Shown: one piece after another, positions 40,661 through 50,106 of the stretch
Position numbering within the stretch: the first letter of the stretch is position 1
Layout: every line of letters begins with the position of its first letter
NCBI GenBank assembly: GCA_032622095.1
Contig: CP136069.1
Coordinates: forward strand, 159,391,043 to 159,455,042
DNA: 64,000 nt
From: Siphonodentalium dalli
Taxonomy: Eukaryota; Mollusca; Scaphopoda; Gadilida; Siphonodentaliidae
Direction: 5' to 3'
The notes under the pieces: model-generated
Database searches by the model: none
Seen by the model: the letters and a program-made list of their open reading frames with translations, nothing else
What the model was told of the DNA's origin: nothing
Made by a program: the position numbers and the translations under genes

Positions 40661-41377
40661 ATTACTCTATATAGTACTCTTAATGAGAAAGCGTGTGTTA
40701 AAAGTATTGTTTGAATGAAGTTAAAGACATATTATGTACTTGTTCGTGTGCGTAAAGCTGATAAGTTAGTAATCGGGAGCTATGCCAGCTGAAGGAATGT
40801 AACATTCTACTAACATCGCCGGAAATTTTAAGCAAATCGACCACCCCACCCCATATAAAACACCGTTTGAACAACGCTAAATTGTAAATATTTACTACTT
40901 GATTCGGGACGCATCTATCGGCGATAAACTCATGAAAATGATTTTGCCATCGAGAGTCACTACATTTAATTAATATATAAGAATGGGATGTTTGTTGTCT
41001 ATTTGGATATAATAATTCTAAAAACTACTACTTTAACAAGATTATTCCCAATTTCTAGTTGATCACCATACCGGGGTGTTTCACATCACTTTAACATTGG
41101 TATAACTATGACTTCGCTGACTTATAGTTCGTTGAAATAATAAATTATATTCGAATAATAGTGATACAATTGTACCATACATGTTCCGAGTACACAATGA
41201 CCCCGAGTCAGCGTCGGGGCTGGAGTATGACATTTTTTGACACCACGACAAATGTGAGAACTGATTATGTTTCACTGAATAAAATAATTAATTCATATCA
41301 CCAATATATTTATACAACCTGTTAAAAGAATTGTACAATATTTAGTGTTTGTGAAGTGGATAGTGAAGCAAGAAATT

Positions 41378-41862
41378 AGGTACTCAATCCGATAAAACTC
41401 CTCTCAATTACTATTTCAATGGCTTCGGGGGTCAAAAATATTTGATTCGAGTCGAGGAAGTCACCCATCAAATCTCAGATTTGTTAGATATCGATTTTAG
41501 AAATCTATTATTTTTCATTATCGGGAATACTTTCTGGCCCAGAACTGAGTCAAATTTGCGTTATTATTACCACTTGATTTGAGAGTTATCCATCCTTGTC
41601 TGTTTGAATAGTGTTTTGGTGTACACATCTCGAGCAGGATACGAAATTGACGGCAATTATTATTACTCATCTCAGTCGAGAACATAACAAATTTCAAAAA
41701 TCAATATCTAATAACTCTGAGCTTTGTTTGATGGGTTCCTCGACTCGAATCAAATATTTTTTACCTCCAAAGCCAAAGAAATAGTAATATAGGACCCTCT
41801 GATCGGATTGTTGTTGTTGGAATCTGTTGAGATGGGGACCCTCTGTTCGGATTGAGTACCTT
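41378..41862. mobile_element. Fold-back MITE, ~485 bp (copy 2)
   Basis: Same family as 40038-40508 and same orientation (ends AGGTACTCAATCCG), with internal palindrome TTTGATTCGAGTCGAGGAAG near 41441 and its partner near 41745. It sits between the two halves of the right arm of the 2.9-kb element, which explains why that arm is longer than the left one. Confidence 0.75.
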
Positions 41863-42088
41863 TAACTTAACCAGGGCATTCCTGACTCCAAGCTCACACT
41901 TTAGGAACATATAGTAATAAATTGACATAGTAGCATATAATTTAGCAAAACAATTATTTTTTTCCATAAAGTGGAAAAGATATGCAACACATATCTTCCG
42001 AGTACACATTTTCCCCGAGTCGGTGTCGGGCCGGAGTCGGAGTCGATCCGGAGTCGGAGTACACTTTTTAGTGACCATCGCTCCCAAG

Positions 42089-42444
42089 TACGGTAACTCT
42101 ACATTTTTCAATCAATCACGTTGTTATTTTTGTGAATATATCATTATATGTATTGTTTTTCACTTCACAATCGCAGTCTTTAAAGACAGAAATTGGACGT
42201 GGAGTGGAACATTACCTTTCATATGTATGCTTCTGAAACATGAACTTTGATCATTTTATGTACATTTCCTATTTTTGGCTTAGTCGAAAATCTACGGGAT
42301 AATAAAGAATTAAAGATATCCCATACATTCAATGTATATGCACGTATAGTCAATTTTGGACTACGAGTTGGCTATACTATAAGTCTATATCAATATTATC
42401 ATTAGCATTACAGACTTAACAGTGTACTGTAACTATTCCATTAC
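42089..42444. other. Unassigned AT-rich spacer
   Basis: Lies between the 9-bp-duplication element and the TTAAA-flanked element. No repeat structure, RNA gene or convincing frame seen. Confidence 0.4.
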
Positions 42445-42449
42445 TTAAA

Positions 42450-43645
42450 CAGGTCTGGCAAATGTGAGAATACAGCTACAATAGCTGTATTCAGCTAACC
42501 TAGCTGTATTCAGCTATATATTATACTCTCAAACCGGCTGTTTTTCGATAATAAACTAGAAGCGCTAATTTGCGCATCAAAATTAGGCTACCATATTCTC
42601 CGGTCAACCTCAACCAAATCAAAATCGTCGCTTGTGTTCTGACAAAGTGTTGCCTTTTGTCGGCACGGCGATGGTGATTATGTGTGAAAACTTACTACGG
42701 CGGTCGATGTCGGTCATAACGGTTAATAACTCTCTTATGCAATGCGGAATACCTTGAAAAATACATTAAATACAATATTTATCACCGAAGATGGAACATC
42801 TTAATCATTCCCGGAAGTATCAATATGATGCTGCTAAAACGCAGTTTGGTTGGTGCGTTAAAACAGGTAAAAAGGGGAACATCTCTAGCCAGAGTTTAAC
42901 CGAGCGAGTTCCACTCACTGCTTGAGCTGATTCTCTCCAAAAATACGGAAACGCATACTTGTATGTCGAATCGCGAAAATACAAATACCAATGTTATGTT
43001 TAGTAAGTTTTCACACATTATATATTTTCCCGCCAAAACAGATTGAATAGTTCTGACTCGCTAACGACCAGGACTTCATGTTTGAAATACTTCAGAAATT
43101 ATATAAGTCGCATTTTCATTTCAGTTGTCTCTATGTTGTGCCATACATTTGCAATATGCCGCACAATATCTGTATATACAGTTATGAATAGTTACCAGTA
43201 TCGCTCACAAACCGCTAGTGGTATATTGTAATTCTAAATGCTTGATATAGGTAAACCATTCTAACGCCCCCTACCGGTTTAGCATCGGGAAGAAGTAAAC
43301 GAGTGTTTGGGATGAATTTGATCTTTATTTTATAAGTTAGTTAATGAATGCATTTGCAGAAAATAGTCCCCAGAATATTTACTGACATCGACCACCGTAG
43401 TAAGTTTTCACACAAAATCAGAATTGCCGTGTCGACAAAAGGCAACACTTTGTCAGAACACAAGCGACGATTTTGATTTGGTTGAGGTTGACCGGAGAAT
43501 ATGGTAGCCTAATTTTGATGCGCAAATTAGCGCTTCTAGTTTATTATCGAAAAACAGCCGGTTTGAGAGTATAATATATAGCTGAATACAGCTAGGTTAG
43601 CTGAATACAGCTATTGTAGCTGTATTCTCACATTTGCCAGACCTG
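42450..43645 (+). mobile_element. 1196-bp TIR element, TTAAA-flanked (copy 1)
   Basis: The terminal inverted repeats are about 265 bp (42450-42716 with 43382-43645), beginning CAGGTCTGGCAAATGTGAG. TTAAA lies on both sides (42445-42449, 43646-43650). The arm tips hold repeated TAGCTGTATTCAGCTA units. The interior is about 660 bp with no transposase. A TTAA-core target is used by piggyBac and Kolobok elements; the superfamily is not decided. It is in inverted orientation relative to 45046-46234. Confidence 0.8.
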
Positions 43646-43651
43646 TTAAAC

Positions 43652-44767
43652 CACAGTCCCTAGGAATCACTGTTAGTTGAATAAAATATTATTTAATAAT
43701 ATTAAATCAATATATTATAGTTATATAGTTATTATATTAATATATATACCAGTTTGGCAAGTAAAAATTTTGTGTTCTGCATTTTCATTGGTAGATGATT
43801 TGAACGAAATTACAAGAGTACAAATTTTTATGCCACAAAAACATTCTCGCTTTCTGAGTTTATATCATCATATTCCGTATTTTTTTCTTGAAACGCTGGT
43901 GTATTCAGATTGTTTCTATCTTTACCCACTTACCAGAAAAATGTCTGTTAGTTCCTCGAATATTCATTCAAGTCCAACTCTCGGGGATTCCTAATCATTT
44001 CTGAGAAAACCACCCAATCTGTAAATAGTTCGTTCGCGTATAGCCAACCGGTGATAATCCGAATAAAAGGGATTACGGATGTGAGTAAACAGACGTCGGG
44101 TGTGTTAAAACTGGCTCTGTTGTACACTACTAAGTACACATTTTAACTCATTCTCATTACTAGAGAAATGTAGAAATGACCATCTCAAACTAATATATCT
44201 ATATATTTTCAAGTAGGGCCCTGGGGGTGGTTGATATCTTGAGATGTGAAAGCAAATTTTATATTCCAAGCTCCCAGTTAACTCCGCATCTCAAGAATGG
44301 CAATGGGAGATAACTCGTGCTGGGTTTGGCTGCAAAAGTAATGTGTAATAGGGAACTGGATTGATAACTTCCCGTTTTAAACAATTTTGCAGAATTACGT
44401 CACTTGATAATTTAGCCGACAGTTATTCAATGTGAATATTGGATGGAAAATTACGATTTATGTACAACTCAGACAAGGTACAGTTGATATGACCCGACGA
44501 GCACATTAAGAACAATTAACTTAATTGTCACATGTCAAATGTGGGGAGATAAATGCATTTTTTTCGAACGAAAAATCGAATTGTTCGTTTTAGTGATAGA
44601 GCACAGGGGGTGGTCTGCAGCCAATGAGGTGATGATTTACATAATAACAAAATCTGAAGTTGCCTAACTGTAGCTTATATCTATATAGTAGAGGTAATAT
44701 ATCTAGATCTATTTGTTATATTTTAATCAAATTTAATATTACATGGACAGTGATTCCTAGGACTGTG
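43652..44767. mobile_element. CACAG-ended TIR element, 1.1 kb
   Basis: The ends CACAGTCC(C)TAGGAATCACTG are inverted at 43652 and 44767. TTAAA lies at 43646-43650 (shared with the previous element) and at 44769-44773. The interior is AT-rich; the 105-residue frame at 43677-43994 has no recognisable features. Same terminal family as the 134-bp hairpin at 46240. Confidence 0.65.
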
Positions 44768-44774
44768 CTTAAAC

Positions 44775-45040
44775 TGTATATGGTACGTCCTTAGTGACCA
44801 AATGTGGCTTTTGCAGGACGGTGGGAGGAGCGCTATTGATGTTCTCCCACGGCCGACTTGAATGTATCTAAGTCGGCAGCGTTGACTGTGGAATCGTCCA
44901 GATGGTTCCAGTCAATCACTGTTCTTGGAAATAAGGAGTTTCCAAATTGATCCGTGTTTGTCGGGATCAGTTCGAATGCACTTTCGTTGTTTACAGTCCG
45001 TTTTTCTACGATGTTATCACTAACAAAATCCTCGAACTGT
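44775..45040 (-). mobile_element. LINE ORF2 C-terminal remnant
   Basis: The minus-strand frame 45040-44833 carries the box NSLFPRTVIDWNHL followed by an acidic loop and LDTFKSAV, then a stop. This matches the well-known extreme C-terminus of many LINE reverse-transcriptase proteins (an FFPRT..WN.L..... FK pattern). Its upstream part is cut by the TTAAA element starting at 45046; the first residues of the open frame come from that element. About 65 residues remain. Confidence 0.8.
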
Positions 45041-45045
45041 TTAAA

Positions 45046-46234
45046 CAAGTTTGGCAAATGTGAGAATACAGCTACAATAGCTGTATTCAGCTAACCTAGC
45101 TGTATTCAGCTATATATTATACTCTCAAACCGGCTGTTTTTCGATAATAAACTAGAAGCGCTAATTTGCGCATCGAAATTAGGCTACCATATTCTCCGGC
45201 CACCCTCAACCAAATCAAAACCGTCACTTGTTTTCTGACAAAGTGTTGCCTTTTGTCGACACGGCAGTTCTGATTTTGTGTGAAAACTTACTACGGCGGT
45301 CGATGTCAGTAAATATTCTGGGGACTATTTTCTGCGAATGCATTCATTAGCTAACTTATAAAATAAAGATCAAATTCATCGCAAACACTCGTTTACTTCT
45401 TCCCGATGCTAAACCTGTACTAGTAGGGGGCGTTAGAATGGTGTACCTATATCAAGCATTTAGAATTACATAGGGCCTACCACTAGCGGTTTGTGAGCGA
45501 TACTGATAACTATTCATAACGGTATATACAGATATTGTGCGGCATATTGCAAATGTATGGCACAACATAGGGACAACTGAAATGAAAATGCGACATATAA
45601 TTTCTGAAGTATTTTAACATGAAGTCCTGGTCGTTAGCGTGTCAGAACTATTCAATCTGTTTTGGCGGGAAAATATATAATGTGTAAAAACTTACTAAAC
45701 ATATAACATTGTTATTTGTATTTTCGCGATTCGACATACATGTACATGAATGCATTTCCGTATTTTTGGAGAGTGTCAGCTCAAGCAGTGAGTGGTACTC
45801 GCTCGGTTGAACTCTGGCTAGAGATGTTCCCCTTTTTACCTGTTTTAACGCACCAACCAAACTGCGTTTTAGCAGCATCCTATTTATACTTCCGGGAATG
45901 TTTAAGTTGTTCCATCTTCGGTGATAAATATTGTATTTATTAATGTATTTTTCAAGGTATTCCGCTTTGCATAAGAGAGTTATTAAACAGTTATGACCGA
46001 CATCGACCGCCGTAGTAAGTTTTCACACATAATCGCCATGTCGACAAAAGGCAACAGTTTGTCAGAAAACAAGCGACGGTTTTGATTTGGTTGAGGGTGG
46101 CCGCAGAATATGGTGGCCTAATTTCGATGCGCAAATTAGCGCTTCTAGTTTATTATCGAAAAACAGCCGGTTTGAGAGTATAATATATAGCTGAATACAG
46201 CTAGTTAGCTGTATTCTCACATTTGCCAGACCTG
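45046..46234 (-). mobile_element. 1189-bp TIR element, TTAAA-flanked (copy 2, inverted)
   Basis: Same family as 42450-43645 in reverse orientation: the internal GCAGTTTGGTTGGTGCGTTA segment is read on the opposite strand (near 45850). TTAAA at 45041-45045 and 46235-46239. The left tip is diverged (CAAGTTTGG for CAGGTCTGG). No transposase. Confidence 0.8.
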
Positions 46235-46239
46235 TTAAA

Positions 46240-46373
46240 GCACAGAAGTTGGAATCACTGACTTTTAATCCATTTTTTGGGAGTTATAGGCATTACTGCC
46301 GCATTAGGGTTGAGCAACATGCCTATAACTCCCAAAAAATGGCATAAAAATCAGTGATTCCAACTTCTGTGAC
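46240..46373. mobile_element. 134-bp CACAG-ended hairpin MITE
   Basis: CACAGAAGTTGGAATCACTG is inverted at the ends, and ATTTTTTGGGAGTTATAGGC pairs with its complement across a ~25-bp loop. TTAAA on both sides (46235-46239, 46374-46378). It could form a hairpin along nearly its whole length. Confidence 0.75.
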
Positions 46374-46399
46374 TTAAAGTCTTAATTGTGTCTATAGAA

Positions 46400-46760
46400 A
46401 TGATCCTCATCCGTCCGTCCGGAACTTTGTCTGAGCCTGTAGGCTATATTCTGTCATTTTCTGGTCATTTTTTTTTTAAACTTGACACATACAAAATACA
46501 TGTATAATATCAAACAGTATAGGAACATGCACACCTACGATTTTGAGTTCGGTCAGACTCATTTTGGCGGAGTTATTGCCATTTTTTTTTTTACATAGAA
46601 TAGTACATCCTGTGATGCATCTCTTGTCCCAGCCTGTATTCAGTCATTTTGCAGTCAATTATTTTTAAACTTGACACAGATGTCAACCAGTATGGGCACC
46701 TTTGATTTTGAGTTCAGTTGGAATAATTTTGGTGGAGTTATTGCCCTTTCTCGACATAGA
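46400..46760 (+). repeat. Two degenerate ~175-bp repeats (GGAGTTATTGCC type)
   Basis: Each copy runs through TCATTTT.TGGTCATTTTTT, AAACTTGACACA, CAGTAT.GG, GATTTTGAGTTC.GT and GGNGGAGTTATTGCC. Diverged relatives of the 54890-56290 block. Confidence 0.6.
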
Positions 46761-46766
46761 ATCATA

Positions 46767-46870
46767 CAGTAATGCCCGAAGTATATGACCCTTTAACCAC
46801 AGCAGAATTATGTGAAATTTTTCAGAATTTAGTGCTGCCATTCATCGGAAAGCTCTCACCGCTTATACAT
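46767..46870 (+). mobile_element. Left half of a TA-flanked CAGTAATGCCC MITE
   Basis: CAGTAATGCCC..CTTTAACCACAGCAGAATTA..CATTCATCGGAAAGCTCTCA matches the left half of the complete element at 61438-61650. TA precedes it (46765-46766). The right half is missing. Confidence 0.65.
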
Positions 46871-46909
46871 GTATACTTTTTGAGCGATTAAAAATTAGGC
46901 CGAGGCTAT

Positions 46910-47480
46910 TCTGCTGTATACTTCTTAATAGGCAAAGAAGCTATTCTGCCATATACAGCAGAATAGCTCTAACCCAGCATATAGCTATTCTGCCGTATGG
47001 GGTAGAATAGCCTCGCTGGCTATTCTGACATATACGGTAGAATAGCCATAACCCGAGATATGGCTATAGTCTGCCATAAACATTCTGGCGTTCATTTTTT
47101 AAGACAACTCACGCACGACATACCGGTATGCCCTTCAGGTACACTTGAAACACATTGATCAACTCACATGGTATCACACCAGTTTTGGTGTCTCTGTATA
47201 TGCATGTATGTCTGTAGGCCAACCCCCACCCCAATAAAACATCTAATCATGTAGTATATACATTTGTATATATATATATATAGGGCTAGATAAAAGTAGG
47301 CCTATCCCTGATGAAAATCATGCAAAGACGATAGCGCCATGTTTGGACATCACATACATTGACGTAAAAATAGACGCTAATTTTTGTACAGCAGAATAGC
47401 CTAAGAGGCTATACTGCCATATATGGTAGAATAGCCTCATTGGCTATTCTACCATTTATGGTAGAATAGCCTTTCCGTAA
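46910..47480. repeat. Cluster of ~30-bp palindromes (GGCTATTCTGCC..GGYAGAATAGCC)
   Basis: At least six imperfect palindromes of the form GGCTATTCTGCCATATA.GG followed by TAGAATAGCC lie at 46912-47080 and 47386-47475, with a ~300-bp unrelated stretch between that contains an AT microsatellite (47263-47282). Each arm could cruciform. Nature unknown; it may be the two ends of an element. Confidence 0.65.
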
Positions 47481-47486
47481 AAATTA

Positions 47487-47725
47487 ATCTGTTTTGGATC
47501 ATTTTAATTTACCATTGGCGATTCGATATCCCTACAATAAAGCATATAAGTATATCGTCTTATTTCCATTGTGGTCCGATGAGCCAGGTAAATTTGCCAT
47601 TTAACCATGACTTCTTCACCACAGTAGGGTTTATTAAGGTCATTGTGGAGTCAAGTGGACCCAATTATTCCAAAATTTTATTGAGTCCAAAATAAATGAT
47701 TCCGTTGACTTATATTAGTAGACTT
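47487..47725. other. Unassigned spacer
   Basis: Between the palindrome cluster and the next TIR element. No gene or RNA seen. Confidence 0.35.
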
Positions 47726-48070
47726 CAGTCCTTCCCACGAGGAAAACACAGCGAGAGCATTTATTTGCTCGTGTAATTCAGAAGGCGGGTGTAATATTGC
47801 ACCCATAATATAATCGTAAGTTGAGTTTTTCTCAAACAAGATGTCATTGTGGAATAGACCTATGTCCAGTTACACTTTAATATGCCATAATTGAACTGAG
47901 ATGCTAAAGGATCTAATAAACCTTAAATTAGTTTAATATTGAATCAACAATTACAATCTCCATAAGTATTTTGAGAAGAGGGATGAGTGCAAATTTTAGC
48001 ACCCGTGAATTGAAAATTACGAGTGCGTACGGGTGCGAGAGCAATTGCTCCCATCTCCTGGGAAGGACTG
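47726..48070. mobile_element. 345-bp TIR element with 6-bp AGACTT duplication
   Basis: The ends CAGTCCTTCCCA.GAG are inverted at 47726 and 48070, flanked by AGACTT (47720-47725, 48071-48076). Subterminal GGGTG.AATATTGCACCC and GCAAATTTTAGCACCC also pair. No coding capacity. Confidence 0.65.
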
Positions 48071-48076
48071 AGACTT

Positions 48077-48394
48077 ATATCAGTAATCACAGCAACAATG
48101 CCCATTGGTGGTGCAACATTTTAAGAGTATAATTGATGGTGGATTATGTTAGAAATACAAAATGTGAACTTTATAGAGATTTAAAAAAAATATTTTTACT
48201 TACGTTGGTTCAGGAAAAAAAATTGTCAGAAAATCGAGATTATTACTTTATATATTACATCTCAGTGAACAATAAATACAACCTGACAATGCATTTGGAG
48301 TTGGAAGTATCATTAAATATTTGGAACTTTATTGTGACGTCGTCACGTGTTGCCACACTCAATGTTCACTTCGACTCTAATGTAGTTATCCTAT
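48077..48394. other. Unassigned AT-rich stretch
   Basis: A 100-residue frame (48133-48435) spans it, but it ends inside a MITE and shows no recognisable domain or codon pattern. Treated as chance. Confidence 0.4.
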
Positions 48395-48398
48395 TTAA

Positions 48399-48638
48399 TC
48401 CTTTCATAATGGGAGCTGCGCTGGTGCAGCATTAAATATCCTTTGCCAGTGCATTATCTTACATATGTGAGTCTCCCACATTTATAAGAGAATGCACTGG
48501 CTCATCAGGTAAATATTGTTAGGCCAATGTATTCTCTTATATATGCAAGGCTCCATATGGGAGACTCGCATATATACTATAAGAATGTATTGGCACAGGG
48601 TTTTCGCAAAATTTCAGGAAGCTCCGGTCATGGACCTG
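48399..48638 (-). mobile_element. TTAA-flanked double-hairpin MITE (diverged copy)
   Basis: Starts TTAA/TCCTTTCATAATGGGAGC and contains two ~65-bp palindromes (CCAGTGCATTATCTTACATA.. and CCAATGTATTCTCTTATATA..). Same family as 52880-53136 and 63395-63654, in reverse orientation. Its outer end is degraded. The TTAA plus CCCTT end pattern suggests piggyBac-like mobilisation; this is inference. Confidence 0.7.
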
Positions 48639-48639
48639 T

Positions 48640-48951
48640 TGCACCTGTTTGAGACAGTACAATCATTTATCTCATTGACTAACCGGTTCTCATAATTATC
48701 ATAATTCTCATATTATACTTATCTCTTACCCCCAACTGCGAGACCATAGCCACTCCAATAGCCACACTTAAATAGTAACATCTATAATACATATGAATTA
48801 AAACCATCTGTTATACTTATATTTATTAGCAATTGAGTGCCAGGGTAGAGGAGCTCCGATAAGTTCAGCAACTTGTGCTCCGATCCCCTGTGCCCACACA
48901 CATATTATCATTTGTTATAAATAATCTGTGTATAGAGAATCTACAACCTGT
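48640..48951. other. Unassigned spacer
   Basis: No repeat structure or gene recognised. Confidence 0.35.
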
Positions 48952-49624
48952 CCCCAGTTTATAGCGGAATTTACAAAACAAGTCCAGTAAATTCAGTCTC
49001 GACCGGGCCTTTGGTGAGGACCAGAACTAATTTACTGGACGAGTTTTGTAAAGTCCACTATATAACCGCATGAGTGTCTGGATTTTGACGAAATTATCGC
49101 ACGAGATTTGTTGGCGGAGCGATACCTTGAGTGTGGGACACAGTCCCGCACGAGAGGTATCGCGTTCCGCCAACAAATCAGTGCGATAATTCGTCAAAAT
49201 TCAGACACTCATGCGGTTCTATTTTTATTACATATCTCCATATCATAGTAAGTTGACATCTCCGGTACAAAAAATGTGAATTTAATTGAGTTTTAACGGC
49301 ATTTTAGGGTTAACGCAACAATCAGACAGGGAGCCCGTCTATCCGCGAGTGACCTTGACCCATCTTTAATGATGCGTTTGAAATTAAATTATGTGCCTCG
49401 GCAAACATATTCTTGAAATGAAACTACTTGAATGAATCATCTCATCGATTGATCGCTTATTGTTTCTTTATTGTCGTAACGGAGAGAACCAGTCTAACAA
49501 CACTGAATGAAATAGTTCCGTCGACAGATTGCACTAGTGCGATTCTGAGAATTATCAAATGGCTGGAAACTCGTGCGATCATGTGATTTACGTTGATACA
49601 TGTAGATATGTAATAAAAACTGGG
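48952..49624. mobile_element. TIR element interrupted by nested hairpins
   Basis: CCCAGTTTTTATTACATATC at the right end (complement, to 49624) matches the left end CCCCAGTTT plus TTTTATTACATATC, which resumes at 49222 after an insertion. This would make the outer element about 410 bp without the insert. It ends ~280 bp upstream of the EXOSC3 start codon. Confidence 0.5.
48961..49220. mobile_element. Two adjacent hairpins (48961-49062 and 49064-49218) nested in the element above
   Basis: Hairpin 1 pairs TTTACAAAACAAGTCCAGTA with TACTGGACGAGTTTTGTAAA. Hairpin 2 pairs AACCGCATGAGTGTCTGGAT, the TTTGACGAAATTATCGC stretch and ATTTGTTGGCGGA with their complements, leaving a ~25-bp loop. The stems are long and near-perfect, so the insertion is probably recent. 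Confidence 0.75.
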
Positions 49625-49905
49625 ATGAGTTGTAGATTCTATGTATTACATGATCCAAAACCTTGATAAAACATACTTAAATCAACAAATGGGACGTGAA
49701 AATAATTTCAGCTTCTATAATAAAAAATCCAGTCATGGAAGGGTTAAATGCATTAGCATTTTGGAAGCCAATGGCAAAATATTATAGAAAATGAAGCGCA
49801 TGTAATTATTTCGTATTGACTCGCCACTATTTTAGAATTTATTTACATTGCAGACAATTATGATTTATCCATTTGGGTGAAAATAACCCTGAAATCTTGA
49901 GAATC

Positions 49906-50106
49906 ATGACTGCTGTTTTTGAGCCAAATAGGATTGTTCTGCCCGGTGACTGCCCTGGGGAACTGGATGCAACAGATAAGCATGGGAAAGTGATCCTCGG
50001 CCCTGGTTTGAGACAGAATGAGGAACAGAAGAGCTGTGTTTGTAAGCCGGGGATCTTAAGATTCAAGACTCCTAATATCTACTGGGTGGACAGCCATGAG
50101 AAGAGT
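49906..50106 (+). CDS. EXOSC3: EXOSC3 exon 1 (residues 1-67)
   Basis: Encodes the N-terminal domain from [15 protein letters not shown] to YWVDSHEKS. The donor is AGT/GTAAGT at 50107, a consensus site, phase 0. The next in-frame residues in exon 2 (YLPTK) continue the family sequence. Confidence 0.93.

Larger units (their letters stand above)
39145..42079. mobile_element. 2.9-kb DNA element with long inverted arms and 9-bp target duplication (Mutator-like by structure)
   Basis: The ends are GATGGTCACTAAAAAGTG and its complement. They are flanked by exact 9-bp GCTCCCAAG at 39136-39144 and 42080-42088. Arms pair as 39145-39297 with 41905-42079, and 39415-39696 with 41083-41372. Inside each arm the block ACTC..CGACG.CGACTCGGGG..TGTGTAC.CGGAAGAT repeats, giving tandem arms. 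A 9-bp duplication with long arms fits Mutator-like elements; this is inference. No transposase frame is present. Two fold-back MITEs sit inside. Confidence 0.8.

Noticed and set aside
39146-42111. Frames of 64-116 residues (for example 39146-39415, 41761-42111)
   Set aside because: They fall in the inverted arms and fold-back MITEs of the 2.9-kb element and show no transposase motifs.
48133-48435. 100-residue open frame
   Set aside because: No recognisable domain; its 3' end lies in a MITE.
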